The position numbers and the translations under genes were made by a program. Below, one piece after another: positions 9,701 through 18,712 of a DNA stretch of 64,000 bases (position 1 is the first letter of the stretch; the number at the start of each line of letters is the position of its first letter). A model generated the notes under the pieces. The model had not been told where the DNA came from and did not search any database. It saw only the letters and a list, made by a program, of their open reading frames with translations. Origin of the DNA: Hyphomicrobium sp. (GTDB lineage Bacteria > Pseudomonadota > Alphaproteobacteria > Rhizobiales > Hyphomicrobiaceae); contig NZ_WBUE01000023.1 of the NCBI RefSeq assembly GCF_009026145.1, forward strand, positions 1-64,000. Reading direction: 5' to 3'.

Positions 9701-9842
9701 TCCAGTCGCGCCCTTCGCCGCCGGCGGGGATCGCCGCTTCCGCCTGCGCAGGGGCGCGCGCCGGTGCGGGCGCAGAGCCCTTCGCCCCGACCGCCTTCTC
9801 TTTCGTCTTGGCGGCGCCCTTGCCGCCGTCGTCCTTCGCCAT
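6729..9842 (-). CDS. ileS: isoleucine--tRNA ligase
   Basis: A class I aminoacyl-tRNA synthetase of about 1037 residues that charges tRNA-Ile. The HIGH motif appears as GHIHIGH in [16 protein letters not shown], the KMSKS loop as [12 protein letters not shown], and the editing domain lies between. The N-terminus has a Lys/Ala/Pro-rich extension of about 45 residues. The C-terminal zinc-finger region keeps only one cysteine (KCARSW) instead of the four found in Escherichia coli, a loss I recall for other rhizobial enzymes. The start at 9842 (MAKDDGG) is preferred over an ATG seven codons upstream. Confidence 0.97.
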   Translation of the reverse strand: MAKDDGGKGAAKTKEKAVGAKGSAPAPARAPAQAEAAIPAGGEGRDWSKTLFLPKTDFPMKAGLPELEPRLLARWSEIDLYKLLRQMGRNRPKFLLHDGPPYANGHIHIGHALNKILKDLVVKSQGMLGFDSNYVPGWDCHGLPIEWKIEENYRAKGRNKDAVPINEFRAECREFAAHWIDVQREEFKRLGVIGDWAHPYLTMSFPAEAVIAGELMKFAMNGTLYRGSKPVMWSVVEKTALAEAEVEYQDYQSDMIWVKFPVKSVSQQTTVDLSNTSVVIWTTTPWTIPGNRAISFSSRIKYGLYEVTEAPEGNWARKGDKLLIAASLVDEVMNAAKVTGFELRATVGAETLGALKTAHPLAKLGYGFDVPLLDGDHVTDDTGTGFVHTAPSHGADDYQIWMASAAKLKERGIDTTIPFTVDADGVFTNEAPGFEGKRVLTEKGDKGDANDAVIKALVEAGALIARGRLKHQYPHSWRSKKPVIFRNTPQWFIAMDKPVKGIPKGNNQTLRQLAVKAIEETEWVPGTGENRIRGMVEGRPDWVVSRQRAWGVPITVFRHKETGEVIPSAKFAKSKELIARITQAFADKGADVWFEAGAKEHFLEDLVDDPAQWEQVRDILDVWFDSGSTHAFTLEDAQHFPTLAGVKRVRDGGKDRIMYLEGSDQHRGWFQSSLLESCGTRGRAPFDVVLTHGFILDEKGDEKMSKSKGNVLSPQDVMKTSGADILRLWVASADTTNDIRFGPAIVQSAAEAYRKLRNTLRWMLGALAHLEEGERVKFKDMREFELERLMLHRLSELDAEVRAAYTAYDYRKVVAVLSQFMNTELSAFYFDIRKDALYCEPYSSAKRRAALTVIDEIFKALVAWLAPILSFTAEEAWLARVPGREGSVHLEAFPELDKAWRNDELARKWERVRDVRRVITGALELERAAKRIGSSLEAAPEVYVADKELLRALEGVDLAEVSITSGARLIAKSPPEGAFTLPDVPGVGVVPKLAEGKKCARSWRIVPDVGTDPDYPDLSPRDAAAVREFDARAKGVA

Positions 9843-9905
9843 CGCCCTATTTCCCGATTGCAAGCCGGGGTTCTAGCAACATGCCCCGCGCCTTGCCACC
9901 ACCCT

Positions 9906-10052
9906 CTGTCATCCCGGAAGCCGGAGCGCAGCGGAGGCTATCCGGGACCCAGCACAAGAGTCGTCGAAGACCCAAATATATTGATGCCTGCGGCAGCACT
10001 TCTGCTGGGTCCCGGGTCTTCGCTCGCTGACCTGGCTCGCCCGGGATGACAG
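9906..10052. repeat. dispersed intergenic element bounded by a 12-bp inverted repeat
   Basis: The ileS-ribF gap is filled by an element whose ends are the inverted repeat CTGTCATCCCGG (9906-9917) and CCGGGATGACAG (10041-10052), with further internal complementarity (GGGACCCAGC near 9946 against GCTGGGTCCC near 10008). The same terminal 12-mer bounds another element at 50181-50342. This fits a REP/BIME-like mobile repeat rather than a gene; no protein is encoded. Confidence 0.7.
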
Positions 10053-10058
10053 ACGTGC

Positions 10059-10988
10059 CTATTCTTCCGCGGCAAGGATGTCGCGGGCGCGGGCACAGTC
10101 GCGCTCCATCTGCGCAATCAGCGCCTGGCTCGAATCGAACTTGCGGTCGGCGCGGATGAAATCGACGAACTCGACCTCGATCGTGCGCCCGTAAAGATCG
10201 CCGTCGAAGTCGAGCAGGAACACCTCCAGCACCGGCATGCCGTCATCGTAGGTCGGGCGCGTACCGAGGTAGGCGGCGCCATCGTGCCGCGCGCCGTCGA
10301 GGTGCACGCGGACGGCATAGATGCCATGCCCGAGGGTGGTGCCGCGCGGTAGCGGAATGTTGGCGGTGGGGAAGCCGAGGCCGGTGCCGCGCTTGGCGCC
10401 GCCGACCACCGTCCCCTCGACCCGCCAGGTGCGGCCGAGCAGCCGCGTGGCGCCCTTCACGTCGCCCTGCGCGAGGTGCAGGCGTATGGCGCTGGAGGAG
10501 AACACCTCGCCATCCTCGGCGACGGGCGGAATGATCGTGATGCCGAAGCCGAGCTTTTGCGCCGCCGCCTGCATGGTCTCCGGGGTGCCGCCGCGGTTGC
10601 GGCCGAAAAAGAAATCGTGCCCGATGATGACGTGGCGGGCAGCGAGGGCGCCGACGATGATACGGCTGACGAAATCGTCGGCCGATAGCGACGCCAGCTT
10701 GACGTCGAAGGGCAGCACGACGGCGAGATCGAGGCCGGCGTGCTCGAACAGGTCGAGCTTTTGCGGCAGCGGTGTCAGATGGAAGTGCGGCTCTTCCGGG
10801 TGGAAGAACTCGCGCGGGTGCGGCTCGAAGATGAGCGCGCCGGCGGGAGCGCCGAGCTCGCGGCCGATGGCCGCCGCCGCCCGCAGCAACGCCTGGTGCC
10901 CGCGGTGCACGCCGTCGAAGTTGCCGATCGCCAGCGCCGCCCCGCGCGCGCCCTGCGGCACGTCCTTATAGCCGTGAACGACGAGCAT
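10059..10988 (-). CDS. ribF: bifunctional riboflavin kinase / FAD synthetase
   Basis: A protein of 309 residues that phosphorylates riboflavin to FMN and adenylylates FMN to FAD. The N-terminal nucleotidyltransferase domain shows GNFDGVHRGHQ (the G-x-x-H-x-G-H type motif) and a GHDFFFG loop; the C-terminal kinase domain has the LGFPTANIPL motif. The ATG at 10988 (MLVVHGYKDV) begins the usual domain; an in-frame start ten codons upstream is less convincing. It is followed upstream, on the same strand, by the MaoC gene with a 50-bp gap. Confidence 0.95.
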   Translation of the reverse strand: MLVVHGYKDVPQGARGAALAIGNFDGVHRGHQALLRAAAAIGRELGAPAGALIFEPHPREFFHPEEPHFHLTPLPQKLDLFEHAGLDLAVVLPFDVKLASLSADDFVSRIIVGALAARHVIIGHDFFFGRNRGGTPETMQAAAQKLGFGITIIPPVAEDGEVFSSSAIRLHLAQGDVKGATRLLGRTWRVEGTVVGGAKRGTGLGFPTANIPLPRGTTLGHGIYAVRVHLDGARHDGAAYLGTRPTYDDGMPVLEVFLLDFDGDLYGRTIEVEFVDFIRADRKFDSSQALIAQMERDCARARDILAAEE

Positions 10989-11037
10989 TCCGCCTCCGCC
11001 GCGAACGCACTCCCGCAAACGCGTGCGAGATCCGATA

Positions 11038-11472
11038 TCAGGCCGGGCGCGGCGGGACCATCAGCACCGCCTCGCCCTGCACCACCGGCTTGCCGCCCAC
11101 CGTGCACACGCAATCGAACTTGGCGCGCTTCTTCTCGGGCACGAGCTCGGCGATCTTCACCGTCGCCACCACCACGTCGCCGATCTTCACGGGCGCCTTG
11201 AAGGCCAGCGTCTGCGAAATGTAGACCGCGCCCGGGCCGGGCAGCTTCATGCCGAACACGGCCGAGATGTAGGCGGCCGACAGCATGCCGTGGGCGATGC
11301 GCTCCTTGAACATTGTCGTGGCGGCATAGTCGGCATCGACGTGCACCGGGTTCCTGTCGCCCGAGACAGCGGCGAACGCGTTGATGACGTCGGCCGTCAC
11401 CGTATTGCTGATGCTCGCCTCCTGGCCGACACTAAGATCCTCGAAATAAACGCTCTTTGGCGTAGTGCCCAT
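11038..11472 (-). CDS. MaoC family (R)-hydratase
   Basis: A 144-residue hot-dog-fold protein. The catalytic hydratase-2 motif is visible as NPVHVDADYAATTMF...RIAHGML, containing the expected Asp and His that add water across enoyl-CoA. Family members supply (R)-3-hydroxyacyl-CoA for polyhydroxyalkanoate synthesis or act in fatty-acid metabolism. It lies upstream of ribF on the same strand and may be cotranscribed. Substrate chain length cannot be told from the sequence. Confidence 0.88.
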   Translation of the reverse strand: MGTTPKSVYFEDLSVGQEASISNTVTADVINAFAAVSGDRNPVHVDADYAATTMFKERIAHGMLSAAYISAVFGMKLPGPGAVYISQTLAFKAPVKIGDVVVATVKIAELVPEKKRAKFDCVCTVGGKPVVQGEAVLMVPPRPA

Positions 11473-11692
11473 GCAGCAGCCCTTCCCGTGTGCGATCCGC
11501 CCCGGCAGTCGGCGGCGACACTATCCGTGGCCGCTGCAGGGGGCAACACGGCGCCCCGGCGTGCCCGCGGCCGGCGGCCGACGGCTTGGGTTGCCGCGGG
11601 GGCCCTCGCGGGCTATAAGGCGCGCAATTCCCCAGTTGCCCCAAAATACTTGGCCCTGCGGACCAACGCAGGAAGCCGGAGGTTAAGCCCCC

Positions 11693-12451
11693 ATGAGCGA
11701 TCGCAGACCCCTGATGCCCAAGGCGACGGCCGTATGGCTCGTCGAGAACACTTCGCTGACGTTCGAGCAGATCGCCGGCTTTTGCGGCCTGCACGTGCTG
11801 GAGGTGAAAGGCATCGCCGACGGCGATGTGGCGCAAGGCATCAAAGGCCTCGATCCGGTGACATCCGGCCAGCTCACCCGCGAGGAGATCGAGGAAGCCG
11901 AGCGCGACCCCACACGGGAATTGCACCTCGCCGAGCCCAAGGTGGTCGTTCCCGAGACGCCGACCCGCAAGGGTCCCCGCTATACGCCGGTGTCGCGCCG
12001 CCAGGATCGCCCCAACGCCGTGCTCTGGCTCTTGCGCAATCATCCCGAGCTGAAGGATAGCCAGATCATGCGCCTCGTCGGCACCACCAAGCCGACCATC
12101 ACGCAGATCCGTGATCGCTCGCACTGGAACGCGCCGAACCTGACGCCGCAGGATCCGGTCACCCTCGGCCTGTGCTCGCAGATCGACCTCGATAACGAGG
12201 TCAAGAAGGCGGCGCGCCGGCTCGAGCGCGACCGCAAGGACAAGCCGGGCCTGGAAAAGGCCGGCACGCTGCTGCCGACGGAGGAGACGACGGCCCCGTC
12301 CACCGAGCGCAAGGTCGAGATCATGCAGCCCAAGCTCGAGGAGCAGCGCGAGGAGACCGAGCAGGAGGAGCAGGCGCGCGTCCTCGCCAAGCTCAAGGAG
12401 CTGTCGGGCGGCGAGCGCACGGACGAGGACGACGACCTCGACAAGGGCTGA
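11693..12451 (+). CDS. trcR: cell-cycle transcriptional regulator TrcR (DUF1013)
   Basis: A 252-residue cytoplasmic protein of the DUF1013 family, restricted to Alphaproteobacteria; the Sinorhizobium/Caulobacter member TrcR is a cell-cycle regulator that associates with RNA polymerase. The N-terminal segment TFEQIAGFCGLHVLEVKGIA and the central MRLVGTTKPTITQIRDRSHW both look like helix-turn-helix elements. The C-terminal 70 residues are highly charged and Glu-rich. A GGAGG-like site precedes the ATG. Transcribed divergently from maoC-ribF. Family assignment is firm; the role is inferred. Confidence 0.88.
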   Translation: MSDRRPLMPKATAVWLVENTSLTFEQIAGFCGLHVLEVKGIADGDVAQGIKGLDPVTSGQLTREEIEEAERDPTRELHLAEPKVVVPETPTRKGPRYTPVSRRQDRPNAVLWLLRNHPELKDSQIMRLVGTTKPTITQIRDRSHWNAPNLTPQDPVTLGLCSQIDLDNEVKKAARRLERDRKDKPGLEKAGTLLPTEETTAPSTERKVEIMQPKLEEQREETEQEEQARVLAKLKELSGGERTDEDDDLDKG

Positions 12452-12457
12452 CGCCGC

Positions 12458-13666
12458 TCACGCGCGCGTCGCCGAGAGGGCCGATTGGGCGTTGCGGGGG
12501 AGGCCCCGGCGTAGCGCCTCGGACGCCAGCCACGCGTAGCCCGTGAGGAGCACGAGTGGCAGCAGCGGGATGCCGTTCACCTGCAGCATGATGGTCAGCG
12601 CAAAGGGTAGCGCCCACAGCGCGCCGACGATGACGAGGCTGATCGGTTCGGGGCGCGGGCGACCGTCGCGCAAATACCAGACGAGCGCCGCCAGCGGGAT
12701 GGCGAGGTCGTAGGCGAGGACGTAGGGCACCATCAGCACCGATCCGAAGGCGACGATAGTGCTCTTCAAGGGCCAGGATGCCGGACTGCGCAGCGTCATG
12801 AAGGTCGCTGCCGCGATGACCGCCGCCAGCGCCGCTTGCAGGGCGAGCGCCGCCTTGACCGGCACACCGAGGCTCCACAGCGCGGTGTATGGCGTGATCA
12901 TCTGATTGGTGAAAAAGCCGTCCATGTGGGTGACGAACGTCCACTGCAGCGGCATGGTCTGCGACAAATAGAGCTGCCAAGGCTCCAAGCCGAAGAGAGC
13001 GAGGCTCAGCGCGATGAGCGCCAGCGCGGTGGCGACCGCCGCGGCGATGGCGCGCCAGGCGCCTGCGAGCAGCAGCACCAGCGGCAGCAACAGACCGAGC
13101 TGCGGCTTGATCGTCAGCACGCCCATGAGGATGCCGGCGAGCACCGGGCGCGATGGCAGCACCCGCAGCGCGCCGACGAAGAGCACGGCAAGCAACAGGC
13201 CGAGCTGGCCGAAGATGACGTTGACCCACACGATGGGCGCCAGCAGAAGCGCGGCAAGCAGCGCCTTCTCGTCTCTGGCCGGCCGGCCACCGAGCGCGAC
13301 GCCGACAAAGCCAATGGCGCCGAGCAGGCACCAGACAACGTAGGCGGCGAGGTAGGGCAGGGCGCCGAACAAAGCCAGTAGCGGCAGCGCGTGCGGCGGA
13401 TAGGAGAACGCCATGCCGCTCTGCTCGGGCGAGAACCAGGCGCGCAACAGCGCATTGTAGCGGCTAACATCGTAGGCCGCCTCGACCTCGCCGAAGAGGG
13501 CGAGGCGGCCGCCCGTCCAATAGTTGAGAAAGTCGCGGCCGAAGTAGAAGCCCTGCGGCTCCATGAGATTGGCGTCGGGCCAGAAGTACATCGCGGTGAT
13601 GGCGACGCCCGAAGGCAGGCCGACGAGGGCGCCGAGCAGCAATGCCTTCGAAAATTTGCCGCCCAT
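12458..13666 (-). CDS. GT87-family polyprenol-phosphate glycosyltransferase (DUF2029)
   Basis: A 402-residue integral membrane protein with about ten hydrophobic segments. The periplasmic loop after the first segment contains GRDFLNYWTGGRLAL and FSYPPHALPL, the signature region of the DUF2029/GT87 family, whose mycobacterial members are polyprenol-phosphate-mannose-dependent mannosyltransferases. The acceptor here is unknown; a periplasmic glycan or lipid is likely. Convergent with trcR, 6 bp apart, and monocistronic. Confidence 0.8.
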   Translation of the reverse strand: MGGKFSKALLLGALVGLPSGVAITAMYFWPDANLMEPQGFYFGRDFLNYWTGGRLALFGEVEAAYDVSRYNALLRAWFSPEQSGMAFSYPPHALPLLALFGALPYLAAYVVWCLLGAIGFVGVALGGRPARDEKALLAALLLAPIVWVNVIFGQLGLLLAVLFVGALRVLPSRPVLAGILMGVLTIKPQLGLLLPLVLLLAGAWRAIAAAVATALALIALSLALFGLEPWQLYLSQTMPLQWTFVTHMDGFFTNQMITPYTALWSLGVPVKAALALQAALAAVIAAATFMTLRSPASWPLKSTIVAFGSVLMVPYVLAYDLAIPLAALVWYLRDGRPRPEPISLVIVGALWALPFALTIMLQVNGIPLLPLVLLTGYAWLASEALRRGLPRNAQSALSATRA

Positions 13667-13799
13667 GGAAGCGCGCCTTCGGATGCGGCGGGCAAGCTAG
13701 CTGCGGAGCGTAAAGAAAGGCCGAAACGGCAACACGAGCCGCGGCGTAAGCCGCTGGCTCATAGACTGCCGCCCGCAGCGCAAGCCTTGCGCTATGGCG

Positions 13800-13880
13800 C
13801 TACTCCAGTGCCCACGGCACCAAGATGAGCAGCATCAGCAAGATCCATAATGCGATCGACTGCTGCTTGAGTTCGCTCAT
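13800..13880 (-). CDS. 26-residue single-span membrane peptide
   Basis: A very short protein, MSELKQQSIALW followed by a hydrophobic stretch to LVPWALE, long enough for a single membrane span. A GGGAGA ribosome-binding site lies at correct spacing before the ATG. Small one-span peptides of this form are common but easily missed. No partner can be inferred; it is flanked by the GT87 gene and a divergent acyl-CoA synthetase. Confidence 0.45.
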   Translation of the reverse strand: MSELKQQSIALWILLMLLILVPWALE

Positions 13881-14094
13881 GGCCGTCTCCCTGCAGACCA
13901 TGCGATAAAACAGACTAGCGCCATATTTCCCGTCGCAAAAGCCACGACGTTGCAGATTCGCGCGGATTCGCACCGGCAAACCGCACAGTGATTGGGCAGC
14001 CGACATCGGCGTTGCCCACCCGGCTGGCTTTCGCTAGCGTTTTCTCGACATTACGGATATTCGCTGCAGTTCCTCCATCGAGCGCCGGCCCGAC

Positions 14095-15723
14095 ATGCCC
14101 TCCAATCCCTACAATGAGAATCTCGACAAGAACCCCGCCAACTACCAGCCGCTGACGCCTCTTCAGTTCCTGCAGCGTGCGGCGCTCGTCTACCCGAACC
14201 ACACCGCCATCATTCACGGCAAGCAGCGGTTCACATACGCCGAGTTCTATGCCCGCTGTAGGCGGCTCGCGTCGGCGCTCAAGGGGCGCGGCATCGGGCC
14301 GGGCGACACCGTCTCGGTGATGCTCGCCAACACCCCGCCGATGCTGGAGGTGCACTACGGCGTGCCAATGGTCGGGGCCGTGCTGCACACGATAAATACG
14401 CGTCTCGACCCGCCGATCGTCGCCTTCCAGCTCGACCACGCCAACTCGAAGCTGCTCATCACCGACCGCGAGTTCGCCGCCACGTCCAAGGCAGCGCTGG
14501 CGCTCGCGAAGGTGAAGCCGGTGATCATCGATTACGACGACCGGGAATTTCCCCAGACCGGCTGGCGGCTGTCATACGAGGAGTACGAGACGTTCATCGG
14601 CGCCGGCGATCCGGAGTTCGATTGGCAGATGCCGTCGGACGAATGGAACGCCATCTCGCTGAACTACACCTCCGGCACCACCGGCAATCCCAAGGGCGTC
14701 GTCTATCATCACCGCGGCGCGGCACTGATGTGCTACGCCAACAACCTCGAAGCCGGCATGGGTCCGCACCCGGTGTACCTGTGGACACTGCCGATGTTTC
14801 ACTGCAACGGCTGGTGCTTCCCCTGGTCGCTGTCGGCCGTCGCCGGCACGCATGTGTGCCTCAGGTGGGTACGCGCCAAGGCGATGTACGACGCCATTGC
14901 CGATCACCGCGTAACGCATCTGTCCGGCGCGCCGATCGTGATGTCGACGCTGCTCAATGCGGCGCCCGAAGAAAAACGGCCGATCAAACATCGCGTCTCG
15001 GTCAATCACGCTGCGGCGCCGCCGCCGCAAGCCGTGCTCGACGCCATGACGGCAGCCGGCTTCCACCTGACGCACCTTTACGGACTGACCGAGACGTATG
15101 GCCCGGCCGTCGTCAACGAATGGAACCTCGATTGGAACGCTCTCGACGCCGATGGGCGCGCTTTCAAGCGCACGCGCCAGGGCGTGCGCTACATGGCGCT
15201 CGAGGATCTCACCGTCATGGACCCGGTGACGATGACGCGCGTGCCGGCCGACGGCGAGACCATCGGCGAAGTCATGTTCCGCGGCAATATCGTCATGAAA
15301 GGCTACCTCAAGAACCTGACGGCCACCGCCGAGGCGTTCGAAGGCGGCTGGTTCCACTCCGGCGATTTGGGTGTGCTCTACCCGGACGGCTACATCCAGC
15401 TCAAAGACCGCTCCAAGGACATCATCATCTCGGGCGGCGAGAACATCTCCTCGATCGAGGTCGAGGACGTGCTCTACAAGCACCCCGCCGTCGCCTATTG
15501 CGCCGTCGTCGCCAAGCCGGACGAGAAATGGGGCGAGACCCCCTGCGCCTTCGTCGAGCTGCGCCCCGGGATGAGCGCCACCACCGACGAGCTGTTCGCC
15601 TGGTGCCGCGACCGGCTGGCGAAATACAAATGCCCGCGCCACATCGTGTTCGCGGAGGTGCCGCGCACCTCGACCGGCAAGATTCAGAAGTTCAAGCTGC
15701 GCGAGCTGGCCAAGGAGGCGTGA
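14095..15723 (+). CDS. acyl-CoA synthetase (AMP-forming, DmdB-like)
   Basis: A 542-residue ANL-superfamily adenylating enzyme that activates a carboxylic acid to its CoA thioester. Core motifs are present: P-loop-like [13 protein letters not shown] (A3), [10 protein letters not shown] (A5), [10 protein letters not shown] (A7), [16 protein letters not shown] (A8), and the catalytic lysine in TSTGKIQKF near the C-terminus. The overall sequence resembles the group that includes 3-methylmercaptopropionyl-CoA ligase (DmdB) and medium-chain fatty acyl-CoA synthetases; the exact substrate is not determinable. It is monocistronic. Confidence 0.9.
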   Translation: MPSNPYNENLDKNPANYQPLTPLQFLQRAALVYPNHTAIIHGKQRFTYAEFYARCRRLASALKGRGIGPGDTVSVMLANTPPMLEVHYGVPMVGAVLHTINTRLDPPIVAFQLDHANSKLLITDREFAATSKAALALAKVKPVIIDYDDREFPQTGWRLSYEEYETFIGAGDPEFDWQMPSDEWNAISLNYTSGTTGNPKGVVYHHRGAALMCYANNLEAGMGPHPVYLWTLPMFHCNGWCFPWSLSAVAGTHVCLRWVRAKAMYDAIADHRVTHLSGAPIVMSTLLNAAPEEKRPIKHRVSVNHAAAPPPQAVLDAMTAAGFHLTHLYGLTETYGPAVVNEWNLDWNALDADGRAFKRTRQGVRYMALEDLTVMDPVTMTRVPADGETIGEVMFRGNIVMKGYLKNLTATAEAFEGGWFHSGDLGVLYPDGYIQLKDRSKDIIISGGENISSIEVEDVLYKHPAVAYCAVVAKPDEKWGETPCAFVELRPGMSATTDELFAWCRDRLAKYKCPRHIVFAEVPRTSTGKIQKFKLRELAKEA

Positions 15724-15822
15724 GCAAAATCACGTTCGCTGCGCCACCAGGCGGCGCACTCGCGATGACAACGTTGGAGGCGAGCGGGGCCCGCTCGCCC
15801 CAGTCCTTCCAGTCGAGGGCGC

Positions 15823-16005
15823 CTAGTGGCGCGTTTCGCCTCCACTAAGACGAGCGATCTCGTCCTTGAGCTTCAGCTTTTCGAGTTTTAGTCGGTGGAT
15901 TTCCAGGTCATCCGAACCGGGACGGGAGACCTCTTCTTCAATCTTACGCTCGAGAAGTTTGTGCTTCTCCGCAAGCTCTGCAATGTGAGCTGCAAGCGCC
16001 ATCAT
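15823..16005 (-). CDS. YdcH family (DUF465) small protein
   Basis: A 60-residue protein consisting almost entirely of a charged helix hairpin: HIAELAEKHKLLERKIEEE, then EIHRLKLEKLKLKDEIARL. This is the YdcH/DUF465 pattern, a small family of unknown function that is often duplicated near purE in Hyphomicrobiales. Two adjacent ATGs (16005 and 16002) are possible starts, preceded by a GGAGGACC site. A paralogue of the same family lies divergently at 16266. Confidence 0.8.
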   Translation of the reverse strand: MMALAAHIAELAEKHKLLERKIEEEVSRPGSDDLEIHRLKLEKLKLKDEIARLSGGETRH

Positions 16006-16265
16006 GGTCCTCCATGGATGTTGAAGAGACGCCTTAGCGTGACAGAACATCGGCACCTTGTCCAATCCCTGCCGCGGCTCATGATCGGGTAATTTTTGAT
16101 GAAAATAGGAGCTTGGGCCGCAGCCGGCCTTATGACCCCGCAAGCGACTGGAAGGGCCGGAAAATATGCACGGCGGCCGGCGCCTACGACTTGCCATATA
16201 CAAGGAACAAGACGATAGTCCGGCCGCTCGCGCGGTGTTGAAGAGGGGCATTGACCGGCCGGCCA

Positions 16266-16472
16266 ATGAAGCGCATCGACGAGAGAGAGCTTCGGGAAGA
16301 ACTCGTTCGGCTCAGGGCTGAGCACCGTGAGCTCGATGACCAGATCATTTTGCTCGAAGATCAGGCCTCGGCCGACCAGTTGCTGGTCAAACGGCTGAAG
16401 AAGAAGAAGCTCGCCATCAAGGACAGGATGACGGCCATCGAGGACCAGCTGCTCCCCGACATCATCGCCTGA
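16266..16472 (+). CDS. YdcH family (DUF465) small protein, second copy
   Basis: A 68-residue helical protein beginning MKRIDERELREELVRL and containing HRELDDQIILLEDQ and RLKKKKLAIKDRM, the basic -LKKKKL- end being the DUF465 hallmark. An in-frame ATG five codons earlier exists but the family usually begins near the second. Divergent from the 15823 paralogue and 120 bp before purE on the same strand. Function unknown. Confidence 0.82.
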   Translation: MKRIDERELREELVRLRAEHRELDDQIILLEDQASADQLLVKRLKKKKLAIKDRMTAIEDQLLPDIIA

Positions 16473-16593
16473 AGAGGGCTCGGGACGCTCTCCGAGGGGT
16501 CCTGAACCGCGTCCGCGAGGGCTTCACAAAGCGCTTGTCTTGGGCGCCCCGCTCCTGTAAGCCCCCGCTTTCCTTGGCCGGACGCAGCGCAAA

Positions 16594-17088
16594 ATGAGCA
16601 CCGGGAAAGCCGTCGTCGGCATCATCATGGGCAGCCAGTCCGACTGGCCGACGATGAAAAACGCCGCTCACATCCTCGACGAGCTCAAAGTTCCCTTCGA
16701 GACGAAGATCGTCTCCGCCCACCGCACGCCGGAGCGGCTTTACGAGTACGCCAAAGCGGCCAAGTCGCGCGGGCTCAAGGTCATCATTGCCGGCGCCGGC
16801 GGCGCCGCCCACCTGCCGGGCATGACGGCGTCGCTGACGCCGTTGCCGGTGCTCGGCGTGCCGATCGCCACGACGGCGCTCGGGGGCGAGGACAGCCTCC
16901 ATTCCATCGTGCAGATGCCGGCCGGCGTGCCGGTCGGCACCCTCGCCATCGGCGAGATGGGCGCCACCAATGCCGGGCTGCTCGCCGCCCAGATCCTGGC
17001 TCTCGGCGATGCGCAGCTGATGCAGCGCGTCGAGGCGCACCGCTCCGCGCGCACCGCCAAGGTGGCCGAGAGCCCGAAGGATGCGTGA
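16594..17088 (+). CDS. purE: N5-carboxyaminoimidazole ribonucleotide mutase
   Basis: A 164-residue class I PurE that converts N5-CAIR to CAIR in purine synthesis. The substrate loop GSQSDWPTM, the catalytic-histidine loop SAHRTPE and the [11 protein letters not shown] motif are all present. PurE forms octamers in the cytoplasm. It is followed by purK 80 bp downstream with an intervening inverted repeat; the pair supplies two consecutive steps. Confidence 0.97.
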   Translation: MSTGKAVVGIIMGSQSDWPTMKNAAHILDELKVPFETKIVSAHRTPERLYEYAKAAKSRGLKVIIAGAGGAAHLPGMTASLTPLPVLGVPIATTALGGEDSLHSIVQMPAGVPVGTLAIGEMGATNAGLLAAQILALGDAQLMQRVEAHRSARTAKVAESPKDA

Positions 17089-17093
17089 GGCGG

Positions 17094-17164
17094 CTAGTGT
17101 GATGACGAAGTTCGCTCCCTGTTCTAGCCGCGAGCTTTGGCGAACTTCGGAATCGGGACACTAG
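17094..17164. repeat. 71-bp inverted repeat between purE and purK
   Basis: The whole purE-purK gap is a near-palindrome: CTAGTGT at 17094-17100 pairs with ACACTAG at 17158-17164, and CGAAGTTCGC near 17106 pairs with GCGAACTTCG near 17141. The 24-base centre is unpaired. It could fold in the mRNA as a long hairpin or be a short REP-like insert; there is no T run for intrinsic termination. Confidence 0.65.
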
Positions 17165-17168
17165 GCTG

Positions 17169-18254
17169 ATGCAGGCACTACCGCCGGGCTCGACCATCGG
17201 CATCTTGGGCGCCGGGCAGCTCGGACGCATGCTGGCCGCTGCTGCTGCTCAGCTCGGCTTCAAGTGCCGCGTCTACAGCGACGTGCCGGGGCCCGCCTCC
17301 GACCTCGCATTATCGACGACTATCGGCGCATTTGACGACTTGGCGAAGATCGCCAAGTTCGCGCAGGAGACCGACGTCGTCACCTATGAGTTCGAGAACG
17401 TTCCGGTCGAGGCCGCGGCGGCGGTCGAGCGTCTGCGCCCTGTTCGCCCTGGTCTCAAGGCGCTCGAGGTGGCGCAGGACCGCTACAAGGAAAAGAGCTT
17501 CCTGGCGGGCCTCGGCATTCCGATACCGCGGTTCGCCTTGGTCGAAAGCCCCGCCGATTTTGCTGCCGCCGTCGCCGCGGTGGGCGCGCCTGCGATCCTC
17601 AAAACCCGCCGCCTCGGCTACGACGGCAAGGGTCAGGCGCGCATCGGCGCAGCAAGCGAGATCGAAGCGGCGTTCGAGGCCATCGGCCGGGCGCCGGCGA
17701 CGCTCGAGGCGCTGGTCAACTTCAAATGTGAGGTGTCAGTGCTGCTCGTGCGCGGCATGGACGGCGAGACGCGCTTCTACGACATCCCCGAGAACCATCA
17801 CGCGGGCGGTATACTGCGCACCTCCACGGTGCCGAGCGCGCTGCCGCCCGAGCATCAGGCGCGCGCCCGCGACATTGCGGGCAAGCTCGCCGACGCGCTC
17901 GGCTACGTCGGCGTCATCGGGGTGGAGATGTTCTACGTCGGCGACGGACCCGAGCCGCTGCTGCTCAATGAGTTCGCCCCGCGCGTGCACAATTCCGGCC
18001 ACTGGACCATGGACGCCTGCGCCGTCGGCCAGTTCGAGAACCACATCCGCGCCATCGCCGGCTGGCCCCTGGGCCCTACCGAGCGCCATTCCGACTGCCG
18101 GATGACGAACCTCATCGGCGAGGATGTGCATGCCTGGCCGAAGCTGGCCGCCGAGCCAGGCGCCTGCCTGCACCTTTACGGCAAGCACCAGGCCCGCCCG
18201 GGCCGTAAAATGGGGCACGTCAACCGGCTCGCCCCCTTGTCCAAGGGTCGCTGA
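17169..18254 (+). CDS. purK: N5-carboxyaminoimidazole ribonucleotide synthase
   Basis: A 361-residue ATP-grasp enzyme that carboxylates AIR with bicarbonate and ATP. Evidence: N-terminal nucleotide-type loop IGILGAGQLGRMLA, the ATP-grasp lysine segment AILKTRRLGYDGKGQ, and the metal-binding stretch LLNEFAPRVHNSGHWT. Length is usual for PurK. It follows purE and functions immediately before it in the pathway. The ATG at 17169 begins the standard N-terminus. Confidence 0.96.
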   Translation: MQALPPGSTIGILGAGQLGRMLAAAAAQLGFKCRVYSDVPGPASDLALSTTIGAFDDLAKIAKFAQETDVVTYEFENVPVEAAAAVERLRPVRPGLKALEVAQDRYKEKSFLAGLGIPIPRFALVESPADFAAAVAAVGAPAILKTRRLGYDGKGQARIGAASEIEAAFEAIGRAPATLEALVNFKCEVSVLLVRGMDGETRFYDIPENHHAGGILRTSTVPSALPPEHQARARDIAGKLADALGYVGVIGVEMFYVGDGPEPLLLNEFAPRVHNSGHWTMDACAVGQFENHIRAIAGWPLGPTERHSDCRMTNLIGEDVHAWPKLAAEPGACLHLYGKHQARPGRKMGHVNRLAPLSKGR

Positions 18255-18404
18255 GCGGGGTTGGCGTCGTCCGCATGGACAATTTAACCGCCGTTTGCTA
18301 GTGATCCGCCCATCCTCAACGGCAATCGGGATGCCGGCGGCACAGCCGCCGCACCGCTTGTCGCGTTTTTCATTGGTCAAAGGTCAGGCAAAGGAAGCAG
18401 CCGC

Positions 18405-18653
18405 TTGCAGGTTCTCGTCCGCGACAACAACGTCGATCAGGCTCTCAAGGCGCTGAAGAAGAAGATGCAGCGCGAGGGCATTTTCCGGGAGATGAAGCTC
18501 CGCAACTATTTCGAGAAGCCGTCGGAGCGCAAGGCGCGCGAGAAGGCCGAGGCCGTGCGCCGCGCCCGCAAGCTCGCCCGCAAGCGCGCCCAGCGTGAGG
18601 GGCTGCTGCCGGGCAAGGCTCCGACGACGCCGGCCGCCGGCCCGCGCCGCTAA
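18405..18653 (+). CDS. rpsU: 30S ribosomal protein S21
   Basis: An 82-residue, very basic protein with the S21 sequence [20 protein letters not shown] at its start and the [11 protein letters not shown] tail. The start codon is a TTG at 18405, set by family homology and an AAAGGAAG site eight bases upstream; no in-frame ATG fits. The C-terminal Pro/Ala extension is seen in related bacteria. A GC-rich hairpin (GCCGGCGG with CCGCCG near 18330-18350) lies in the leader and may influence expression. Confidence 0.95.
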   Translation: MQVLVRDNNVDQALKALKKKMQREGIFREMKLRNYFEKPSERKAREKAEAVRRARKLARKRAQREGLLPGKAPTTPAAGPRR

Positions 18654-18677
18654 GCCACTCCTTCTGACGAATTCGCG

Positions 18678-18709
18678 ATGCGCCCTGAGCGGGAAGCTCA
18701 CGGGCGCAT
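18678..18709 (+). terminator. hairpin terminator after rpsU
   Basis: ATGCGCCC-TGAGC (18678-18690) pairs with GCTCA-C-GGGCGCAT (18696-18709), one bulged base, 25 bp past the rpsU stop. The T tract is weak (TTTG), so termination may be partial. The hairpin also ends 4 bp before the stop of the convergent hydrolase and may serve both genes. Confidence 0.55.
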
Positions 18710-18712
18710 TTG

